Origin: Spirosoma arboris
Lineage (GTDB): Bacteria > Bacteroidota > Bacteroidia > Cytophagales > Spirosomataceae
Direction of reading: 5' to 3'
DNA length: 64,000 bases
Assembly (NCBI RefSeq): GCF_009754945.1
Contig: NZ_WPIN01000004.1
Location: 124,001 to 188,000 of the forward strand
A model generated the notes under the pieces. That model had not been told where the DNA came from. It saw nothing but the letters and a program-made list of their open reading frames with translations, and searched no databases. A program made the translations under genes and the position numbers. Positions 52,976 to 62,577 of the stretch are shown here, piece after piece (positions within the stretch are counted from its first letter, which is position 1; each line of letters begins with the position of its first letter).

Positions 52976-55750
52976 TCATTTTTTTACAAACCGCTTTGTC
53001 TGAATGCCAGACCCATCCGAAAGGTGAAGAATATAGATACCAGCTGGCAAGTGCTGAACTGGCAAATCGCCTTCAAACTGCCCGTTTGAGGCTTTTATGG
53101 AAAGCGGAGTCTGTCGTAAAATGCCATTCAGATCGAAGATCTTTATTTGGACCTGTTTTGCCGACGGGTTTACATAGTGAATGGAAATGATATTTTCTGT
53201 AGGGTTCGGGTAAAATGTGAAAAAACCGACTGTATCGGATACCGTCGCTGTCAGTACAGTTGTTTGCACGAGCCGATTCGTTGACCATCCTACGCAGCTA
53301 TGCTGGGTTACCTGCACTTTATAGCTGCCTGGCGTTGAAACAGATAAGCGGTAGTCAGTTGCCTTGGCTAACGAATTATCATTCCGATACCACTGGTAAC
53401 GATAAGATGTATCAATGGGTGCTTTTAAGGTCACAGTAGCGCCTATCGGGAGACTCAATTCTGTTTCTTCGGGTACTAAATTGAGATCATTGACGGAAGT
53501 TAACTGGACAACTGTTTCGGGCGAGAGCGCCTGACAACCGTTCTGTGTCATTCGTACCTGATATCGACCCGGCTGGGTGGCATCGAATGTACTGGCATGG
53601 GCATTGGTAACTACAGAATTATCGCGCAGCCAATCAAATGTAGCGTCTTTCAATGTTGCATCACTTGGCGAGATTGCTTCTAGATGAACAGGTGTATCCG
53701 AATTACAAATCCACTGGCTGCCCGTTGGCGTGAGTGCTACAGCCGTTGTTCGTAGCTGTATCTGTACAGGTTGCGAAGTTGCCGAACAGCCATTCGCATC
53801 AGTTATCCGCAGCATATAGGAACCTGCCTGAGTGGCCTGGTAGTTGGGGGTAGCTCCTCCTGCCAAAACCGTTCCGTTAAGTAGCCATTGATAACGAAGA
53901 GTTGCCGATGGATTACCAGCTTGTAAAGGCAACGTTGCTCCCTGGCAGATTGCAGTGTCCAGGGCTGGAATCGTAGTTGCCGTTAATTGGCAATTAATTC
54001 GATGGAGACCACTCACAATCAATGAGTAAGGCTGACTCGTATAGGTCATCTTGCCCTTATGGGAAACCGTGAGTGTATAGGTCTTTCCCGCTATTGGATT
54101 CGCGATATATACCTGTTCAACATTATCCCGTATGTTGTCGCTACGGGTGGCAGCTTGTGCTGGCTTAGTTGGATCAAGTGCAAACGGTAGGCTTGTCTGC
54201 TGCCCATCGCTCAAACGTAAATCAAGGTCATTGATAAGTTTTGGTGTTCGACTGTCTACGGAGCTGGGCACAACGCTCGTAGCTGTTCCTTCGGGATCTG
54301 TCCAGGATAAAGTGATAATCAACGGTTCGTTGCCTTGGGCAACAATGGAGCGGGTATAGGTACTACCCGGTGTCAGACTTTGTTCGAGAACCAGATGGGC
54401 CAGTTCTTCATTGAGCAACAGACGGGCAGCCGCTTCTGTGTTTAACAGCCCCCACCCCTGGCGATAGTTGGGTCCTACTGCCGGATTGGGCCGGTCGGCG
54501 GTGTGAATGGCCAGTCCTTTCAGGGTAGCTGCCCGCATGAATTGCCCACTGGTAGGCAAACCCGTTGCCCGTTGACGGGCATATAGCTCCTGTAACAAAA
54601 ATAAGGAGCCCGACACATTGGCGGAGGCCATTGAGGTTCCGCTATAGGTATCGTAGTCGTTGGTCGACGTCGCGATGGATGATAAAACATCAGATCCAAT
54701 TCCTAATAAATCAGGTTTGATACGACCATCGTCGGTAGGTCCCCAACCACTAAAGGAAGTTGAGCCTACTAAAGTTGGTACATTCTGACTCGTATACGTT
54801 AGCTCAGCCGCCCCAACCGTCAATACATTTTTTGCGGTGGCTTCTGCCGGAATAACATCATACGCATCGTTTCGACTACGGGCAATTGTGCTTTGAGTGG
54901 TCGTGTTTTTTAGAAAATAGGGTGTTCCGGTGGGTGGGCCAGTTTCACTGCGTTTATTGTCCGCCGATCGGACCATCAGAAAATACGGGTTGTTATACGC
55001 TATTCGATCCAGGTCCTCGGCCTTGGTGGTGTAAAACCCAAATAGATAATCCTCTGTAGCGCTAATGGCTGTATTTCCCCACCATTCCCATTTTAGGTTT
55101 GGGTCGGTACCTGGTCGTGAGGCATTGTATACCCAACCCACTACGGGGCCATAGGCGTGATTCGAAATGAGCAGCTTGGGAGCCGCCGTGAGTAGTTCGG
55201 TCACATCGTCGGTATAATCCCAAACCGATAACTGGGCACCGTACGCCATTCCTTTGGCCAATGGATTAACTCCTTTGCCAACGAGAGTTCCGGCCAGATG
55301 TGTAGTATGATCATTAACGCTACTAACGTTATCTTTCTGAGTGATTTTGGCACCATTTGCCGCTGTTCCGCCGAATTCCTGGTGGGATTCCAATACCCGC
55401 CCTCCGTCCCACAATCCCAGCCGACCAGCCATAGCGGGTGAATTGCCCGACAACGCAATAGGCAGTGAACCTCCTCCCTGCAAAGCCAGTGTTCGGGTTC
55501 CCTGTGCCGCTTCGACATTATGTAACGAATAATAAATTGGCTGGCCCAGAGCATCGACTTCCTGAAGTTGAAATACGCGATGATTGGAATAGTTTTTGTA
55601 GAGGGGCCAGTTATTCTGAAGGGCAAGAGTAAGGGTACGCTTTCTATTCTGAGTGTACCGTTCAATTAATTCCGTTTGCCAGGCTACTGGTTGTTTTTGA
55701 GAGACAGACTGTGCCCACACAGGGCTATTTGCTCCGTTTATAAATACCAA
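52976..55750 (-). CDS. Large secreted S8 peptidase with T9SS sorting domain
   Basis: 924 residues as bounded by a TTG at 55750, which cuts into the signal peptide; the true N-terminus is likely further upstream (in-frame codons to 55853 encode a basic stretch and a hydrophobic core; a possible ATC start is at 55813). Catalytic residues: Asp (LGLWDGGRVL, ~115), His (NDHTTHLAGTL, ~148) and Ser (YSGTSMASANVSG). After the peptidase come a P-like beta domain and Ig-like repeats (PNYQATQAGSYMLRITDANG, ATFDATQPGRYQVRMTQNGC), then a type A T9SS C-terminal domain (FFTFYPNPTENIISIHYV ... GIYILHLSDG ... KRFVKK). It is a tandem paralogue of the next upstream gene. Confidence 0.88.
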   Translation of the reverse strand: MVFINGANSPVWAQSVSQKQPVAWQTELIERYTQNRKRTLTLALQNNWPLYKNYSNHRVFQLQEVDALGQPIYYSLHNVEAAQGTRTLALQGGGSLPIALSGNSPAMAGRLGLWDGGRVLESHQEFGGTAANGAKITQKDNVSSVNDHTTHLAGTLVGKGVNPLAKGMAYGAQLSVWDYTDDVTELLTAAPKLLISNHAYGPVVGWVYNASRPGTDPNLKWEWWGNTAISATEDYLFGFYTTKAEDLDRIAYNNPYFLMVRSADNKRSETGPPTGTPYFLKNTTTQSTIARSRNDAYDVIPAEATAKNVLTVGAAELTYTSQNVPTLVGSTSFSGWGPTDDGRIKPDLLGIGSDVLSSIATSTNDYDTYSGTSMASANVSGSLFLLQELYARQRATGLPTSGQFMRAATLKGLAIHTADRPNPAVGPNYRQGWGLLNTEAAARLLLNEELAHLVLEQSLTPGSTYTRSIVAQGNEPLIITLSWTDPEGTATSVVPSSVDSRTPKLINDLDLRLSDGQQTSLPFALDPTKPAQAATRSDNIRDNVEQVYIANPIAGKTYTLTVSHKGKMTYTSQPYSLIVSGLHRINCQLTATTIPALDTAICQGATLPLQAGNPSATLRYQWLLNGTVLAGGATPNYQATQAGSYMLRITDANGCSATSQPVQIQLRTTAVALTPTGSQWICNSDTPVHLEAISPSDATLKDATFDWLRDNSVVTNAHASTFDATQPGRYQVRMTQNGCQALSPETVVQLTSVNDLNLVPEETELSLPIGATVTLKAPIDTSYRYQWYRNDNSLAKATDYRLSVSTPGSYKVQVTQHSCVGWSTNRLVQTTVLTATVSDTVGFFTFYPNPTENIISIHYVNPSAKQVQIKIFDLNGILRQTPLSIKASNGQFEGDLPVQHLPAGIYILHLSDGSGIQTKRFVKK

Positions 55751-55812
55751 AATAAGGCAGAGCGATAGGTGGGAAAACTGCCATATCCTGCGCTGTGCCT
55801 TATTTTGAGTGA

Positions 55813-55855
55813 TTGAGCTATGCCTGTCGAGATGTTTCAGATGCTGTCTGGGTTA
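55813..55855 (-). other. Junction between two in-frame subtilase genes with no ATG start
   Basis: The upstream subtilase ends with TAA (55853-55855). The same frame stays open into the downstream gene without any ATG or GTG. The only usual start is the TTG at 55750, inside the hydrophobic core. ATC at 55813 or CTG at 55840 would give a normal signal peptide with a basic N-region (QNKAQRR). Confidence 0.6.
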
Positions 55856-58800
55856 TTGCTTGTGAATCCGTTTCACGCGAACGTTTTGCGTCCGTTCGTC
55901 TTCAACAACCACAAAAAACGTACCGCCAGGAAGATTCCCCACATCTACTACCGTCGAATAATTTTTTCCGTCGAGCTGGAGGGTAGCGTTTCGTATCGTA
56001 CGACCCTGTATATCAGTCAAACGCAACGCGGGCGGTTTTGATAACGATGATGAAACGGCCACAGATACCGTCAGTTGACGGGTGACTGGATTCGGATAAA
56101 CCAACAGATCATCGTCGCTCAATACAGGTTCGGTTGCCAGAATCGTCAGCACAACCTCGTTGGAAATACCCGCTCCGCAACCATTTACGCTCCCTTTTAC
56201 CGAATAACGGCCCGATTTCACAACGGTGTACGTTGTTCCCGTTGCGCCTGCAATTGGCACACCATCCATCAGCCACTGAATGTTTGATGTAGCATTAGAT
56301 GTAAGGGTAAATCCATTGGTAATTATTACTGGATTTTGCGGAGTGTTAACAGATACCGTAACGACTGATGAGCGCGCAAAACAAGTATTGGCTACTTGTA
56401 CAGCGTACTTTCCCACAGTAGTAACTGGTAGCGTACTACTTGTAGCAGCGGTTAGCAGAGCATCGTTTCGGTACCATTGATAAGCTAAGCCAGTTCCTGT
56501 AGTGATTGCCTCTAACGTCAGACTTGAACCCTGGCAAATACTTGCTGATCCGCCAGGCGTAACGCTTACCGTTGGCGATGTACCGGTTATAGGAGTAACA
56601 ACGGTTCGTTGCAGGCTGGGGCAGTCGAGCGACCGAACTTTAATATTATAGAAGTAATACCAGGCTGTTGTCAGTGTATCGATCGTTGTTCCGCTGTTAA
56701 ATAATGCCCCCTTAATGGTAACAATAGGCGTGCCTGTTGAAGTCTTAAGTTGATAAGGTAATCCACTTACCGATACGTTACTCCGAAAAGTAGAAGCTCC
56801 GCCAGAATAGTCGATGGTAATTTTATAATCACCTGCTTCGGGAATGCGCAGATTAATTGGATAAATAGCGCCCTGATCGTCGGGGTCGTCTACTAAATTG
56901 CCATTGCTGGTAACCGTTGTTAAACTCTGATTACGAGTTGGCGACACATCCAGTGTGACACTCGAGATAGCTGTTTCATCTAATTTACGTACTGTAAACG
57001 TCAACTGGCCCGCAGCGGCAATATAGAGTCGCGCGCTTTCAATTAGGATAGGAACTGTTGTTGAAATGAGCGGGGCAGGCGCATAGGCTCCATAATAGGA
57101 GCCACCCCCAAACGCGGCCTTGTTTACTGGGCCAATCGTACCCGAAAAATCATTCAGTGTCGCATAAAATTGACCACTGGGTGGCAGTTTCGGGGCTGTT
57201 GCCAGGTTGCCCGCAGCCAATAAATTGCCACCCAGCGGTGCATCGTACCAAAAGGCAGTGCCGCTGCCGATATTTCGTAATGAAACGACTGTATCAGCAC
57301 TGCATTGGGTTGCTGTAAATAAGCCGTTTGCAGGAGTTGGCGCTGTTGTGCGGGTTTCGGTAACGCTGTCGTTTGCAGCATTCTGATCTGTGTTGAGACC
57401 CGTTGTGATTGTAAATCGGTACGTCTGCCCAGCCACTAAGGTGCTGGTTGCGGGCAACTGAAGCGTTAAGATACCCTCCCGAAAAGCAAGCAGTTTAGGA
57501 ACAACACCGCTTAATGTGGTTAACTCTGTGTTGTTGGTGTCAGTAATTTTAACGCTTACAGGTACATTGAGTTGATCAGCAGCGCCATAATTGTGCAACC
57601 GCACCGTTACGACCACATCCGTATTGGTTTGCCCACAGAAATTAGTTAGAGGAGAAACCAATGCTACGGCGCCTACATCATTAACCGTTTGTACTACATT
57701 GAGCAGATAATCCTGGGTTTCTCCATTGCCATAGAGACCGCAGGCAGCTACCAACGCGGCATTGTCGGTTTCAGTTGCTACAAGGCGAAACTTGATAAAC
57801 TGCCCATTTTGTACGCTGGCTGGAATGGTTAGGGTTGTCGAAAACTGCGCTGAGTTTGCTAATACGCCTGATGTAGCCAGCGTTTCACCTGCATCATCGA
57901 AACTGCCATTCTGATTCCAGTCGGCAAAAACTTTTACGATTGCATTCTTTGTTGCTCCGCAGGTGCCGAGCGATACCGTCAGCGGAATCTGTTGCCCAGC
58001 CTGAATACTTGTCGCTACCTGCGAAAAATCTGTATAGGCAGTGCAACTTGTAGAGCCTACCTGATCAATACTGCCCAACTGCACCCGGCTGATTTTGGTA
58101 TCGGCAGTTGAGGTTGCTCTCGATTCGCAGTAGACTTTTCCCCCTACACCACTAACAAACAACGCATAATCTTGCTTACTACCGCTCAACGTGCCCTTAT
58201 GGCCAATGATCAGCGTGTATGTTTTGCCCGGTATCGAATTGGCAATAATGACTTGTTCAATGTTATCGCGGATGTTATCGCCATGAGTAGCCGCATTTGC
58301 CGGATTATTTGGGTCTAATAGCCAGGGTTGTGTTGTGGTTGCTCCATCATTGATACGCAGGTCAAGGTCATTGACGAGTTTGGGCGTCCGATCATTGAGT
58401 GTAGCCGTTGGTGTACCCGCCGGATCAGTCCAGCAAATTGTCGCAACTACTTGCCCACGCCCGGATGCAATTACCTGAATCGTATCATGTTTGCCCTGGG
58501 CAAGTGTTCGTTCACTTAGTAAATTACTCTGGTCGGTATTGCCGATAACCTTGGCCGCTCGTTCCATGTTGAGTAATCCCCAGCCAAACTGGTAGTCAGG
58601 GCCGGGAGTTGTGCCGGCCTCATCGGCCGTATGCAGGACTAATCCACGAAGTGTAGACGAACGCATGTATTTGCCCGGATTGAGCTGGTTGTAATATTCC
58701 TGAAGCAACAACACCGATCCCGCTACGTTTGGAGACGACATTGATGTACCACTTAAGCTCACGTAGGCACTGTCACTAGTTGAGTTGCAGGAAAGAATAC

Positions 58801-59917
58801 TAACTCCTGCGCCAACTATATCGGGTTTTATACGGCCGTCATCGGTAGGCCCCCAACTACTAAAATCGGCTAGTTGAACATCATTCGGTTGGTTATAGCC
58901 AAATGCCAGATTACTGATAGCACCGACTACCAGCGCATTTTTTGCCGACGCCGGGGGTGGAAGTATATCATAGCCTGTTTGATTGTCGCGAGGAAGCGTA
59001 CTAATTACTGGCTTAGCTTTAGTTGTATAATTCCCCATAAGGTAAGGCGTACCAGCCGCAGGGCCATTGTATCCGCGAGCATTACCGGCTGAACTAACAA
59101 TGAGGTAATTGGGCGCACTAGTCGAAACCTGATCCCAGGCCTGTACTCGACTGTTATAGACGCCAAATTTGTAGTCATACGTTTTACTAACAGTAGTATC
59201 ACCGTACCATATCCAGGTGTATTGCGAAGTTGCATCCGGATTAGGAAAGAAGCCTGAATTGTAGCCATACGAATGGTTTGAAACAAGCAGCGTAGACGAT
59301 GCGGCCGCCATTTCAGTTACGTCATTTGAGAAATCCCAGGCTTTCAGCGTAGCTTTATTGGCCATACCACGTACCAGTGGATTGATACCCGTTGCGATCA
59401 TAATACCGGCTACGTGGGATGGATGCTCTTCATTGTCAATCGTTGTGCTGGCGCTGTCCATCTGCGTAACTCGACCCGTCAGTTCAACATGTGTACCTAG
59501 CACCGCACCTCCATCCCATATACCCAGTTTGCCCTGCACTGAAGCACTGCTCCCGGACAAATTCAGTCCAAGACTACCACCCGAATAGAGTGCGTTGGTA
59601 CGAGTTGTGATCCCCGCTTTTGTCGCGCTGGTGGTTATATAATACAGTAAGTGTCCCCGGTCATCTAACCCTTGTAAACTCATTCGTTGCCCGTTGGGGA
59701 GCTTCGTTTCTATCGGACGACCTAATTTTTTAGCCAGCGAAAGCGCTTGGTTATAATTACTGGTGTAAGTTTTCTGAAATGTCTGTCGAAGTTGGTCAAT
59801 CTGCTGGCGTTGTGCCGCGGAGTAGGGTATGGGTTGGGCAGATAAAAGCGTATGCGTAATTGACAGAAAAAGAACGGCTTGCAGCCAACTCGTGTAAAAC
59901 CATAAACGTTGACGCAT
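55853..59917 (-). CDS. Very large secreted S8 peptidase with GEVED and T9SS domains
   Basis: 1354 residues; signal peptide at the N-terminus (ending LLSAQ, ~27). Catalytic Asp ~135 (LGIWDGGAVLGTH), His ~165 (EEHPSHVAGIMI) and Ser (SLSGTSMSSPNVAGS). After the peptidase and a P-like domain comes a GEVED-type module (VFADWNQNGSFDDAGETL, GNGETQDYLL), a CARDB-like region (TDVVVTVRLHNYGAADQ), a beta-sandwich, Ig-like repeats (GLAYQWYRNDALLTAATS) and a T9SS type A domain (LLVYPNPVTRQLTVSVAV ... KRIHKQ). It probably acts at the cell surface or is released; the substrate is unknown. A tandem paralogue of the 924-residue gene, with extra modules. Confidence 0.92.
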   Translation of the reverse strand: MRQRLWFYTSWLQAVLFLSITHTLLSAQPIPYSAAQRQQIDQLRQTFQKTYTSNYNQALSLAKKLGRPIETKLPNGQRMSLQGLDDRGHLLYYITTSATKAGITTRTNALYSGGSLGLNLSGSSASVQGKLGIWDGGAVLGTHVELTGRVTQMDSASTTIDNEEHPSHVAGIMIATGINPLVRGMANKATLKAWDFSNDVTEMAAASSTLLVSNHSYGYNSGFFPNPDATSQYTWIWYGDTTVSKTYDYKFGVYNSRVQAWDQVSTSAPNYLIVSSAGNARGYNGPAAGTPYLMGNYTTKAKPVISTLPRDNQTGYDILPPPASAKNALVVGAISNLAFGYNQPNDVQLADFSSWGPTDDGRIKPDIVGAGVSILSCNSTSDSAYVSLSGTSMSSPNVAGSVLLLQEYYNQLNPGKYMRSSTLRGLVLHTADEAGTTPGPDYQFGWGLLNMERAAKVIGNTDQSNLLSERTLAQGKHDTIQVIASGRGQVVATICWTDPAGTPTATLNDRTPKLVNDLDLRINDGATTTQPWLLDPNNPANAATHGDNIRDNIEQVIIANSIPGKTYTLIIGHKGTLSGSKQDYALFVSGVGGKVYCESRATSTADTKISRVQLGSIDQVGSTSCTAYTDFSQVATSIQAGQQIPLTVSLGTCGATKNAIVKVFADWNQNGSFDDAGETLATSGVLANSAQFSTTLTIPASVQNGQFIKFRLVATETDNAALVAACGLYGNGETQDYLLNVVQTVNDVGAVALVSPLTNFCGQTNTDVVVTVRLHNYGAADQLNVPVSVKITDTNNTELTTLSGVVPKLLAFREGILTLQLPATSTLVAGQTYRFTITTGLNTDQNAANDSVTETRTTAPTPANGLFTATQCSADTVVSLRNIGSGTAFWYDAPLGGNLLAAGNLATAPKLPPSGQFYATLNDFSGTIGPVNKAAFGGGSYYGAYAPAPLISTTVPILIESARLYIAAAGQLTFTVRKLDETAISSVTLDVSPTRNQSLTTVTSNGNLVDDPDDQGAIYPINLRIPEAGDYKITIDYSGGASTFRSNVSVSGLPYQLKTSTGTPIVTIKGALFNSGTTIDTLTTAWYYFYNIKVRSLDCPSLQRTVVTPITGTSPTVSVTPGGSASICQGSSLTLEAITTGTGLAYQWYRNDALLTAATSSTLPVTTVGKYAVQVANTCFARSSVVTVSVNTPQNPVIITNGFTLTSNATSNIQWLMDGVPIAGATGTTYTVVKSGRYSVKGSVNGCGAGISNEVVLTILATEPVLSDDDLLVYPNPVTRQLTVSVAVSSSLSKPPALRLTDIQGRTIRNATLQLDGKNYSTVVDVGNLPGGTFFVVVEDERTQNVRVKRIHKQ

Positions 59918-60072
59918 AAAAATAAAGAGGCTGACTATAAACGCGATAAGAAGATACGTACTTAAGTACGGAGAAAGAGTGATTTATGTTGCGTTATTGG
60001 CTAATGTCGCGGGTTATTAATAAACTTTTAACGACTTTTTGCGGATAATTCACTGTATAAACTTGTACCGCT

Positions 60073-60095
60073 GTTACAACGGATAATCCTGTAAC
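60073..60095. promoter_or_regulatory. Inverted repeat upstream of the secreted unknown protein
   Basis: GTTACA-N11-TGTAAC, 48 nt before the ATG at 60144. It could be a regulator site; nothing links it to a particular protein. Confidence 0.3.
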
Positions 60096-60143
60096 GTTAA
60101 ATACTGACAACTGGTTATAATTCACTAACTCAACTAGCACCTA

Positions 60144-60755
60144 ATGAAACCCTTAATAGTTTATTGCAAGGTTACGTTCATTATCCTGTTTCAGCTTAGG
60201 GTTCTTTTATTGTCTAAAGTAGTATTCGCCCAAGAAGGGAATCCTCCTCCATGCACTGAAGTCCAGCAAGTGAAAATTGACACAAATAAGGTAAAACGAA
60301 AAGTTCTGATTGATTTCATTCATCACCCTGTTCAAAGCAATGGATTCAACAGCATTTATGATAAAGGGATTGTCCATTTATACGAATTTCATAATAGCCA
60401 GGGCCAACTTTGCTGGTATTTATCTGGCCTGATTGATGACAGCTATAAGGACAATCCGCCTAATCGATTTGCCGATGTTAGTGGTGATATAGTTTTAATT
60501 TATGAGGCTGATTCAACCGGGCGACCACTAAAGACAACAGGCGATAAGGTAGCTAAAAATCGGTGCTTAGAACAAATTATTGGCGATCGGGTTTTCACCC
60601 GTCCTACTATAAGAACGCGATGGACAAGTGATGTTTTGCCTCATATCAACAGAAAGCGAAACGAGGGCAATCACAGAAATATAACTGGTAATGGAGGAAG
60701 TATTTTGGTGATTTTTAATAAAGATGGTACGTATAAAATAACCTATCCAGCATAA
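60144..60755 (+). CDS. Exported protein of unknown function
   Basis: 203 residues; a signal-like N-terminus (residues ~8-30, ending VVFAQ) followed by a mature domain with several Cys (PPCTEVQ, GQLCWYLSG, KNRCLEQ) and an N-rich tail. No family recognised. It stands alone: divergent from the large subtilase and followed by a hairpin at 60817. Confidence 0.7.
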   Translation: MKPLIVYCKVTFIILFQLRVLLLSKVVFAQEGNPPPCTEVQQVKIDTNKVKRKVLIDFIHHPVQSNGFNSIYDKGIVHLYEFHNSQGQLCWYLSGLIDDSYKDNPPNRFADVSGDIVLIYEADSTGRPLKTTGDKVAKNRCLEQIIGDRVFTRPTIRTRWTSDVLPHINRKRNEGNHRNITGNGGSILVIFNKDGTYKITYPA

Positions 60756-60816
60756 TTCCTTTCCTTTAGGGACTTTGGTTGGAATAGCAACCAATTTAAG
60801 GTTCAGTGCATTTGTT

Positions 60817-60851
60817 CGGGCCGTTTATCTTATTCTTGGATAAACGACCCG
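60817..60851. terminator. Hairpin after the exported unknown protein
   Basis: CGGGCCGTTTATC and GATAAACGACCCG pair in 12 of 13 positions around a 9-nt loop, 62 nt after the stop at 60755. No long T-tract follows. Confidence 0.5.
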
Positions 60852-61017
60852 ACGCATTTCTATAGGTCAGTTTTGAAGTCTAATGCAAACCTGTAATTCC
60901 TGCCCAACTTAGGCAACTGGAAGATTATTAATTGTTTATCGCTAAATTTTAATCTCCTGTTGGTTAAACGCTCGTTCCTTTAACTTGTCATAGGCTTATA
61001 GTCAATGCGTAAGCCGT

Positions 61018-62454
61018 ATGATTAATCAAACCAGACAGCAACAAACGCGGTATCTGTTTGCGCGAGCCGGATTCGGAGCCACGCCCGCTGAACTTGATGA
61101 GGCTGCTCGCAAGCCCTTGAAGAAAGTGGTGCGACAGTTGTTCAAAGACAGTACGTCTGTGCCTGAATTGCGGGTCGTTGACGCTGATACGAACGAAACG
61201 AAAAAGCAACTCAGAGGCATGTTTCGCAATGGTCAACTGGACAAAGACATGCTGAAAGAGCGCATTCGGGACAATGCCGAAAAGGTGCGCGACCTTAATC
61301 TGGAATGGCTCGACCAGATGGCGACTGGTAAAGCTGCCCTCCGCGAAAAAATGGCGCTATTCTGGCATGGGCATTTTGCCTGCCGGACACAGGGTCGGAA
61401 TCCGCTGTTTATGCAGCAATACGCCAACACCATTCGCCAGAATGCGCTTGGTCGCTTTAGCGATCTGCTGATGGCGGTATCGAAAGAGCCAGCCATGCTG
61501 CAATTCCTGAATAATCAGCAGAACCGCAAAAACGCGCCCAACGAGAATTTCGCTCGTGAAGTAATGGAATTGTTTACGCTTGGTCGAGGTAACTATTCGG
61601 AGCACGATATTAAAGAAGCAGCCCGCGCCTTTACAGGTTGGCAGTTCACCCTAGACGGGCAGTTCATTTTTCGGGAGCAGGTGCACGACGAAGGAGGGAA
61701 AACCATTTTCGGGAAAACGGGCGCCTTTAAAGGAGAGGATGTAATTACCATGTTGCTGGAGAATAAGCAGACGGCCCGGTTCATCACGGCGAAAATTTAC
61801 CGCTTCTTCGTAAACGAAATCGAAGACAAGAAACAGATTGACGAGCTAGCCGAGCAGTTTTACAAAAGCAACTACGACATTACCGATCTTCTGGAGACCA
61901 TCTTCACATCGGACTGGTTTTATGATGCGAAAAACGTAGGAGCACATATTAAGTCGCCAGTCGAATTGCTGGCTGGGTTGCGCCATACGCTGGGTGTTCA
62001 GTTCGAGCAACCGCAGTCGCAGATTTTTGTCCAGCGTACATTGGGCCAACTGCTGTTCTACCCACCAAATGTAGCGGGTTGGCCAGGCGGAAAAAACTGG
62101 ATCGACTCGTCGAGCCTGCTTTTTCGGATGCAGTTGCCGAATTACGTACTGAAAGCCGCCGAAGTAGCCGTGAAGTCTAAAGATGAGGGGGATATAAACG
62201 TGCAGTCGCTGGCCCGAAAAGGCGGAGCTCGTTTCCAGACAAAAGTCGACTGGGCCGATTTTGAGGCTGCCTTTTCTAAAACAGCCGATGCTGATCTGAC
62301 CGACGCTATTGCCAGTACATTGCTACCTTTTCCGCTTCGTTCCGACCAACGCGAATTAATCAACAGGCAGACCAGTTCTGGTCAATCTCGTTCCGAACAA
62401 ATTCATGCTGTAACGGCAGCGCTCATGAGCTTGCCGGAGTATCAACTGACTTAA
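61018..62454 (+). CDS. DUF1800-family protein
   Basis: 478 residues. Typical family motifs: RYLFARAGFGATPAELDEA at the N-terminus, MALFWHGHFACRTQGRN, NENFAREVMELFTLGRGNYSE, DIKEAARAFTGW and a C-terminal PPNVAGWPGGKNWIDSSSLL. DUF1800 and DUF1501 proteins are often encoded as a pair in Gram-negative bacteria, as here with 62578; the pair may act together in the periplasm, but the function is not established. No clear signal peptide. Confidence 0.92.
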   Translation: MINQTRQQQTRYLFARAGFGATPAELDEAARKPLKKVVRQLFKDSTSVPELRVVDADTNETKKQLRGMFRNGQLDKDMLKERIRDNAEKVRDLNLEWLDQMATGKAALREKMALFWHGHFACRTQGRNPLFMQQYANTIRQNALGRFSDLLMAVSKEPAMLQFLNNQQNRKNAPNENFAREVMELFTLGRGNYSEHDIKEAARAFTGWQFTLDGQFIFREQVHDEGGKTIFGKTGAFKGEDVITMLLENKQTARFITAKIYRFFVNEIEDKKQIDELAEQFYKSNYDITDLLETIFTSDWFYDAKNVGAHIKSPVELLAGLRHTLGVQFEQPQSQIFVQRTLGQLLFYPPNVAGWPGGKNWIDSSSLLFRMQLPNYVLKAAEVAVKSKDEGDINVQSLARKGGARFQTKVDWADFEAAFSKTADADLTDAIASTLLPFPLRSDQRELINRQTSSGQSRSEQIHAVTAALMSLPEYQLT

Positions 62455-62569
62455 AACCGGGATTTAGCTGATTTGTGGATTAAAATCGATTTTGCTTTAC
62501 GCTTCTTCGAAGCGAATCAATCTTTCAAAACAAAATCCAGAAAATCCCTGAATCAACTAAATCCCGGTT
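62455..62569. repeat. Inverted repeat between DUF1800 and DUF1501 genes
   Basis: The left arm begins AACCGGGATTTAG and the right arm ends CTAAATCCCGGTT, with further partly complementary blocks inside (GATTTGTGGATT / AATCCAGAAAATC). It lies between co-directional genes. Confidence 0.75.
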
Positions 62570-62577
62570 CAAACATT

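Noticed and set aside
55201..55665. 154-codon minus-strand frame in another phase of the 924-residue subtilase
   Set aside because: The subtilase frame carries the catalytic Asp and His in this part, so this frame is a shadow.
62473..62577. N-terminal extension of the DUF1501 protein
   Set aside because: It is translated from the intergenic inverted repeat; the Tat signal starts at the ATG at 62578.
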